Made by a program: the position numbers and the translations under genes. DNA of 64,000 nucleotides, from the NCBI GenBank assembly GCA_900541055.1, contig UQHZ01000004.1, positions 81,726 to 145,725 on the forward strand, in the 5' to 3' direction. The notes under the pieces are model-generated. The model made no database searches and was not told the DNA's origin. It worked only from the letters and a program-made list of their open reading frames with translations. Positions 59,949 through 64,000 of this stretch are shown here, one piece after another (the stretch's first letter is position 1; each line of letters opens with the position of its first letter). The DNA comes from an uncultured Collinsella sp. GTDB taxonomy: Bacteria; Actinomycetota; Coriobacteriia; Coriobacteriales; Coriobacteriaceae.

Positions 59949-60419
59949 GTGAAATACACCGTCGTTTGCGTCGGCAAGCTCAAGGAGCGCTTTTGGAAGG
60001 ATGCCTGCGCTGAGTACACCAAGCGCTTGGGCGCTTATGCCAAGGTGGATATGCGCGAGGTGGCCGATATCGATCCGGCTAAGGCGGGTGGCGTTGACGC
60101 TGCGCGCGATAAGGAAGGGGCGGCAATTCTTGCCGCCTTGCCGCCGCGAGCACATGTGATTCTGCTGGCTATCGAGGGCAAGGAGCGTTCGAGTGAGGAG
60201 CTCTCGACCCGTCTCGATGACCTCATGCTGCGAGGCAACAGCGACATCGCTTTTGTAATCGGCGGATCGGACGGCGTGAGCGATGCCGTGCGCGCCCGCG
60301 CCGATGAGATGCTCAGCTTTGGACGCATCACCTTACCGCACAACCTGGCGCGCGTGGTGCTGCTAGAGCAGATTTACCGCGCCTGCAAGATCAGCCGCGG
60401 CGAGCCGTATCACAAATAG
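59949..60419 (+). CDS. rlmH: 23S rRNA pseudouridine(1915)-N3-methyltransferase
   Basis: A 156-residue SPOUT methyltransferase acting on Psi1915 of the 70S ribosome. GTG start, with AAGGAG ten bases upstream inside the previous gene. N-terminal YTVVCVGKLKERFW, SAM-binding FVIGGSDGVSDAVRARAD, and the C-terminal signature ACKISRGEPYHK are all present. Full length. Confidence 0.95.
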   Translation: MKYTVVCVGKLKERFWKDACAEYTKRLGAYAKVDMREVADIDPAKAGGVDAARDKEGAAILAALPPRAHVILLAIEGKERSSEELSTRLDDLMLRGNSDIAFVIGGSDGVSDAVRARADEMLSFGRITLPHNLARVVLLEQIYRACKISRGEPYHK

Positions 60420-60492
60420 GTCGGCAATACGAAACAATGGCATGGGACAATAGCTTCCGTTTTGAGGAACGTGCCTGAGAGGACTATGTGAT

Positions 60493-61263
60493 ATGAAGAT
60501 TGGATTTGTCGGTTTTGGCAATATGGCGAGCGCTATGGCCGATGGCTGGATCGCTGCCGGTGTAGCTGCGGGCGACATGTGCGCCTGCGCGGGTCGCTAC
60601 GACGCACTGGTTGAGCGCTGCGAGGCGCGCGGCATGGTCGCCTGCCACGATGCCGCCGAGGTTGTCGCCGCATCCGATATCGTGGTCGCTGCGGTCAAAC
60701 CGTACATGATCGAGAAGGTATTCGCCCCGCTCAAGGATGCTCTTGCCAAAAAGGTCGTTCTGTCGGTTGCCTGGACCTGGGACAGTGCCAAGTGGGAGCA
60801 GGTCCTGCCGGGCGTCGCGCATATCTCGACGGTGCCCAACACGCCGGTTTCGGTGGGCGAGGGCGTCATCGCCTGCGAGAAGGCTTCGACGCTTAACGAC
60901 GAGCAGCGTGCTGTGGTGCTCGACCTGCTCGGTAAGCTTGGCGCTGTCGTCGAGCTCGACACAAGCCTGCTGTTTGTGGGCGGCACGGTGGGTGGTTGCG
61001 CTCCGGCGTTTGTCGCCATGGCAATCGAGGCCCTGGGCGATGCGGCGGTCAAGCACGGTATCCCGCGTGCGGATGCTTATCGCATTGTGAGCCAGATGGT
61101 GCTGGGTACGGCAAAGCTGCAGCTTGCAACTGGCCAGCATCCTGCGGCGATGAAGGATGCCGTATGCTCGCCCGGTGGTGCCACCATCAAGGGCGTCGTT
61201 GCGCTCGAGGACGCCGGCATGCGCAGCGCCCTGGTCAAGGCAATCGACGCAACCCTCCAGTAA
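60493..61263 (+). CDS. proC: Pyrroline-5-carboxylate reductase
   Basis: A 256-residue NAD(P)H enzyme making proline from pyrroline-5-carboxylate. The Rossmann start is MKIGFVGFGNMASAMADGWI. AVKPYMIEKV and HISTVPNTPVSVGEGV are typical of the N-terminal domain. The C-terminal dimer domain contains SPGGATIKGVVALEDAGMRS, the ProC signature. Single gene with an AGAGGA site. Confidence 0.94.
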   Translation: MKIGFVGFGNMASAMADGWIAAGVAAGDMCACAGRYDALVERCEARGMVACHDAAEVVAASDIVVAAVKPYMIEKVFAPLKDALAKKVVLSVAWTWDSAKWEQVLPGVAHISTVPNTPVSVGEGVIACEKASTLNDEQRAVVLDLLGKLGAVVELDTSLLFVGGTVGGCAPAFVAMAIEALGDAAVKHGIPRADAYRIVSQMVLGTAKLQLATGQHPAAMKDAVCSPGGATIKGVVALEDAGMRSALVKAIDATLQ

Positions 61264-61269
61264 AACCGA

Positions 61270-61416
61270 CCAAAAAAGGGACAGTATATTTTGGCAGGTT
61301 TTTCCTGCGGTTTTGTCCTTTTAGCGAAAAGTGCCCCGCAACTGGCTCAATTCCAGTTGCGGGGCACTTGCGTTTGCCCAGATAAAACCAACCAAAATAA
61401 ACCTGTCCCTTTTTGG
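61270..61416. repeat. Nested REP-like inverted repeat after proC
   Basis: Outer arms CCAAAAAAGGGACAG (from 61270) and CTGTCCCTTTTTGG (to 61416) enclose a perfect 17-bp inner hairpin, AAGTGCCCCGCAACTGG / CCAGTTGCGGGGCACTT (61329-61369), and a small GCAGG / CCTGC hairpin. GGGACAG...TTTTGG ends recall palindromes associated with REP-type (RAYT) transposases. No transposase is in the window. Confidence 0.85.
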
Positions 61417-61420
61417 CAGG

Positions 61421-61594
61421 TTAGTCCCAGAAGCTGTCTTCTTCGTCCTCGGACTTGGGGCCGCGGTCGACATACATCTTATGGGTGCGCTTCTCCATTA
61501 CAAAGGCAAGAATCGCAAACAGCAGGATGCCGCCGGCGAAAAGGATGGCAAAACCGGTGCGGGTGCCAAACAAAAAGGAAAAAACTGCGTCCAT
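61421..61594 (-). CDS. Small single-helix membrane protein, function unknown
   Basis: A 57-residue protein starting at ATG 61594, with AGAAGG seven bases upstream, and ending at TAA 61421. Residues about 12-33 (TGFAILFAGGILLFAILAF) form one helix. The cytoplasmic-type tail MEKRTHKMYVDRGPKSEDEE is basic then acidic. No family recognised. It is divergent from serS and ends four bases from the repeat element. Confidence 0.72.
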   Translation of the reverse strand: MDAVFSFLFGTRTGFAILFAGGILLFAILAFVMEKRTHKMYVDRGPKSEDEEDSFWD

Positions 61595-61705
61595 TGGGTG
61601 CCTTCTTGCGTAGTTGAGTTGGGCCGTAAACGCTCATAAGTATATACTTGCCCATACATGTACAAGGTTGCAACCTAAATGGAATGTATATCGCCGGAGG
61701 ATCTA

Positions 61706-62989
61706 ATGCTTGATATCAAGTTTGTTCGCGAGAACCCCGATGCCATCGATACCGCCATGGCAAATCGCCAGACGTCTTGGGATCGCGAGAAGTTCTTTGA
61801 GCTCGACGACGAGCGCCGTGCCGTCATCACCGAGGTCGAGGAGCTCCAGGCCACGCGTAACGCCGAGTCCAAAAAGATTGGCGCCCTGATGAAGGAGGGC
61901 AAGAAGGACGAGGCCGAGGCCGCCAAGGAGGCCGTGCGCGCCGTCAACGAGAAGATTGACGGTCTGGCCGAGCGCCGTACCGCCCTCGAGCAGGAGCAGT
62001 ACGACTTCATGGCTCACCTGCCCAACATTCCGTGCGAGGCTACCCCGTACGGCAAGGACGAGGACGAGAACATCGAGCGTCGTCGTTGGGGCACCCCGCG
62101 CGAGTTCGACTTCGACTTCAAGCCGCATTGGGACCTGGGAACCGACCTCGATATCCTCGATTTCGAGCGCGGCAACAAGCTCTCCGGTAGCCGCTTCACC
62201 GTCCTCGGTGGCGCTGGCGCCCGCCTGGAGCGTGCTCTTATCAACTTCTTCCTGGACACGCATACCAGCCGCGGATTTAAGGAGTGGTGGCCGCCCATCG
62301 TCGTCAAGCGTCAGACCATGTTTGGCACGGGTCAGCTGCCTAAGTTCGAGGACGACGCCTATCACGTCTCGGGCGATAACTTCCTGATCCCCACCGCCGA
62401 GGTCGTGCTTACCAACCTGCATGCTGGCGAGGTCCTGGACGCCGACACCCTGCCGCGCCGCTACACTGCCTTCACCCCCTGCTTCCGCGAGGAGGCCGGC
62501 TCCGCTGGTCGTGACACCCGCGGCATCATTCGCCAGCACGAGTTCGATAAGGTCGAGATGGTCAAATTCGCCAAACCGGAGGAGTCCGATGAGGAGCTCG
62601 AGAGCATGACCGCCGAGGCCGAGTACCTGCTGCAGCAGCTGGGCCTTCCGTACCGCGTGATTAGCCTGTGCACCGGTGACCTGGGCTTCTCTGCCCGTCA
62701 GACCTATGACATCGAGGTTTGGCTGCCGAGCTACAACGCCTACAAGGAGATCAGCTCCTGCTCCAACTGCGGCGACTTCCAGGCCCGTCGCGCCAACATC
62801 AAGTATCGCGACCCAGAGAACTTCAAGGGTTCGCGCTACCTGCACACCCTCAACGGCTCCGGTCTGCCGGCTGGCCGCACCATGGCCGCCATTCTGGAGA
62901 ACTACCAGAACGCCGATGGCACCATCACGATCCCCGAGGTTCTTCGTCCCTACATGGGTGGCCTCGAGAAGATCGAGCCGGTCGCGTAA
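61706..62989 (+). CDS. serS: Seryl-tRNA synthetase
   Basis: A 427-residue class II synthetase; ATG at 61706 after GGAGGATC. Residues 1-105 form the long tRNA-binding coiled-coil arm ([20 protein letters not shown]). The catalytic core has [20 protein letters not shown] (motif 2) and [20 protein letters not shown] (motif 3). Complete. No T-box leader is seen, unlike pheST. Confidence 0.96.
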   Translation: MLDIKFVRENPDAIDTAMANRQTSWDREKFFELDDERRAVITEVEELQATRNAESKKIGALMKEGKKDEAEAAKEAVRAVNEKIDGLAERRTALEQEQYDFMAHLPNIPCEATPYGKDEDENIERRRWGTPREFDFDFKPHWDLGTDLDILDFERGNKLSGSRFTVLGGAGARLERALINFFLDTHTSRGFKEWWPPIVVKRQTMFGTGQLPKFEDDAYHVSGDNFLIPTAEVVLTNLHAGEVLDADTLPRRYTAFTPCFREEAGSAGRDTRGIIRQHEFDKVEMVKFAKPEESDEELESMTAEAEYLLQQLGLPYRVISLCTGDLGFSARQTYDIEVWLPSYNAYKEISSCSNCGDFQARRANIKYRDPENFKGSRYLHTLNGSGLPAGRTMAAILENYQNADGTITIPEVLRPYMGGLEKIEPVA

Positions 62990-63012
62990 CTTAGACGTAC
63001 AAGCGATTTGCA

Positions 63013-63041
63013 AGGGCGCTCCATCTGGGGCGCCCTATTTT
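63013..63041 (+). terminator. serS: Terminator of serS
   Basis: AGGGCGC and GCGCCCT pair around a 10-base loop, followed by ATTTT. Confidence 0.88.
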
Positions 63042-63161
63042 GTGCGCAGCCCATACCATTCCGTCCGGACAGCTCAATAGAAAACACACGAACATAAGTT
63101 CTGTATACAGTCATCTACCTGCTATGCTTTTACTAGATAAGAGCGAGAGGAAGGGGATGCG

Positions 63162-63539
63162 ATGGAACTGTTTGACGAGTGGGTGGTTTTGTTTGAGAGC
63201 GACGAGGGCGGGGAGTACCTGCTTGTAACGTGTGAGCCGTCTGGCATGGGTGGCCTGGTGGTGCGGCAGACGAGCGAGGGCCCGTTGACGCAATGGTGCT
63301 TTGAGGAATCGCCGCATGTGGTCGAGACATTTGTGGCGCACGAGGGACTTGTAGCTCTTGAGCACTTCTATGGGGTTCGGACATCTAACCAGGTTGCCCG
63401 AATGCTGGGCATCTCGTTTGCCGATTACGATTGCGCTCAACGGGTCCGCTCACTCCTTGGGGAACTCGATGCCAAATTTGACGTGGTCGAAAAACCAATC
63501 GATCGCACGGAGAGCGCTGGCGTATGCGGAGCAGCGTGA
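63162..63539 (+). CDS. Hypothetical protein
   Basis: A 125-residue soluble protein; ATG at 63162 after GAGAGGAAGGGG. No signal peptide or helix. The N-terminal half is acidic and beta-rich (DEWVVLFESDEGGEYLLVTC). The C-terminal half has RTSNQVARMLGISFADYDCA, which could be a helix-turn-helix-like or helical bundle segment. I recognise no family. It stands alone between serS and tRNA-Arg. Confidence 0.7.
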   Translation: MELFDEWVVLFESDEGGEYLLVTCEPSGMGGLVVRQTSEGPLTQWCFEESPHVVETFVAHEGLVALEHFYGVRTSNQVARMLGISFADYDCAQRVRSLLGELDAKFDVVEKPIDRTESAGVCGAA

Positions 63540-63577
63540 GGTAAATACGCCCAGGAGAAAAAAGTTTGAGATTGCGC

Positions 63578-63607
63578 TTGACTCTGATGAACTAAAGTGG
63601 TTTTATA
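63578..63607 (+). promoter_or_regulatory. tRNA-Arg promoter
   Basis: TTGACT (63578-63583) and TTTATA (63602-63607), 18 bases apart, directly before the tRNA. Confidence 0.65.
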
Positions 63608-63618
63608 TGTCTTGCGCT

Positions 63619-63695
63619 GCGGCGTTACCTCAGCTGGATAGAGGGTCTGACTACGAATCAGAACGTCATAGGTTCGAATCCTATACGCCGCACCA
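63619..63695 (+). tRNA. tRNA-Arg (ACG)
   Basis: Acceptor GCGGCGT pairs with ACGCCGC; anticodon ACG at 63653-63655 in loop CTACGAA; T-arm ATAGGTTCGAATCCTAT; CCA encoded. A34 would be edited to inosine to read CGN codons. Confidence 0.96.
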
Positions 63696-63705
63696 ATTGA
63701 AATTG

Positions 63706-63736
63706 AAAGCCTCCGGCAACGGGGGCTTTTCTTTTA
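63706..63736 (+). terminator. Terminator of tRNA-Arg
   Basis: AGCCTCCG and CGGGGGCT pair (one G-U) around GCAA, followed by TTTCTTTT. Confidence 0.85.
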
Positions 63737-63772
63737 TGGAAACGCCCCATGGATTCGAACCTCGGTCGAGGC

Positions 63773-63853
63773 GCGAGCGTGAAGCGGACGCGGAGCGTCC
63801 GTAGCGAGCGGGCGAGCGCGCCGGCAGGCGGGCGAAGCCGGTGCGGATCCGCG
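63773..63853. repeat. tRNA-proximal 81-bp element, copy B
   Basis: Second copy of the element at 58772-58852, again downstream of a tRNA and its terminator. It too is preceded by a minus-strand T-arm-like sequence (GGTTCGAATCC at about 63752-63762). Helix CGGACGC-GGA-GCGTCCG keeps pairing although all outer bases differ from copy A. Confidence 0.85.
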
Positions 63854-63896
63854 CAGCAATTAATCAACGCATCGTAAAAATTTTCCAAATTGTTGC

Positions 63897-63925
63897 TTGA
63901 CCCATCGAGGGGTCACGTGCATAAT
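63897..63925 (+). promoter_or_regulatory. Promoter of the second tRNA-Arg copy
   Basis: TTGACC (63897-63902) and CATAAT (63920-63925), 17 bases apart, 12 bases before the truncated tRNA. Confidence 0.7.
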
Positions 63926-63937
63926 AAACCGTGCGTT

Positions 63938-63958
63938 GCGGCGTTACCTCAGCTGGAT
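63938..63958 (+). tRNA. Second tRNA-Arg copy, cut off by adapter
   Basis: These 21 bases equal the first 21 of tRNA-Arg at 63619. The sequence then switches to adapter, so the rest of the gene is missing from the assembly rather than deleted in the genome. Confidence 0.85.
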
Positions 63959-64000
63959 CTGTCTCTTATACACATCTGACGCTGCCGACGAACTCTAGGG
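63959..64000. other. Nextera adapter contamination (not genomic)
   Basis: CTGTCTCTTATACACATCT (63959-63977) is the Tn5 mosaic-end read-through, followed by GACGCTGCCGACGA of the i5-side Nextera adapter (63978-63991). ACTCTAGG (63992-63999) is, from memory, the reverse complement of index S516 of the Nextera XT v2 set, and the final G begins the next fixed part. Confidence 0.97.

Overview
The window is 64 kb of a high-GC, gene-dense chromosome. It encodes anaerobic ribonucleotide reductase NrdD/NrdG, a Tad/Flp pilus locus with no secretin, a NikR-type box in front of an ECF metal transporter, frequent GTG and TTG starts, and many palindromic intergenic repeats. This fits an anaerobic gut actinobacterium of the class Coriobacteriia, most like Collinsella. 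That placement is inferred from gene content and style; no 16S rRNA gene is present. The last 42 bases are not genomic: they read as Nextera transposase adapter plus an index, so the sequence is a draft-assembly contig ending in a repeated tRNA gene.

Layout. 1-9.6 kb: aldo/keto reductase, cyclase-family enzyme, ketopantoate-reductase-like enzyme, a secreted protein, O-acetylhomoserine sulfhydrylase (metY) with a structured leader and a divergent LysR gene, RNase HI, Gfo/Idh oxidoreductase, acylphosphatase, Fur-family regulator. 9.6-15.2 kb: HAD phosphatase, a UreE-like nickel chaperone coupled to a SlyD-like FKBP, dipeptidase, YgjP-like peptidase and a folate cluster (folE, an HD-domain gene, folB). 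15.3-19.3 kb: nrdD-nrdG with paired NrdR boxes and tRNA-Val. 19.5-30.5 kb: EamA transporter, DUF4012 protein, GlmM, M32 carboxypeptidase, and T-box-controlled pheS-pheT. 30.6-37.3 kb: ECF nickel/cobalt transporter behind a NikR-type operator, phospholipase C-like protein, endonuclease-like protein and pyruvate kinase. 37.6-42 kb: P-type cation ATPase with a hairpin over its ribosome-binding site, a tandem 70-bp repeat, and RsgA. 42.2-52.5 kb: the tad locus, ending in a DUF192 gene and a toxin-antitoxin-like pair. 52.5-64 kb: tRNA-Phe, a triple 62-bp repeat, a GH5-like protein, rsmI, metG, rsmA, tatD, tRNA-Leu, an SPFH protein, rlmH, proC, serS and tRNA-Arg.

Connections. Nickel handling recurs (NikR-type operator plus ECF transporter; UreE plus SlyD-like FKBP) although no urease is in view. 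Sulfur metabolism (metY), deoxynucleotide supply (NrdR/nrdDG) and Phe-tRNA charging (T-box) each carry a recognisable regulatory leader or operator. The least explained signals are the many nested inverted repeats between genes, an 81-bp tRNA-proximal element found twice with a base-paired helix that differs compensatorily, and two tandem arrays (70 bp x2 and 62 bp x3).
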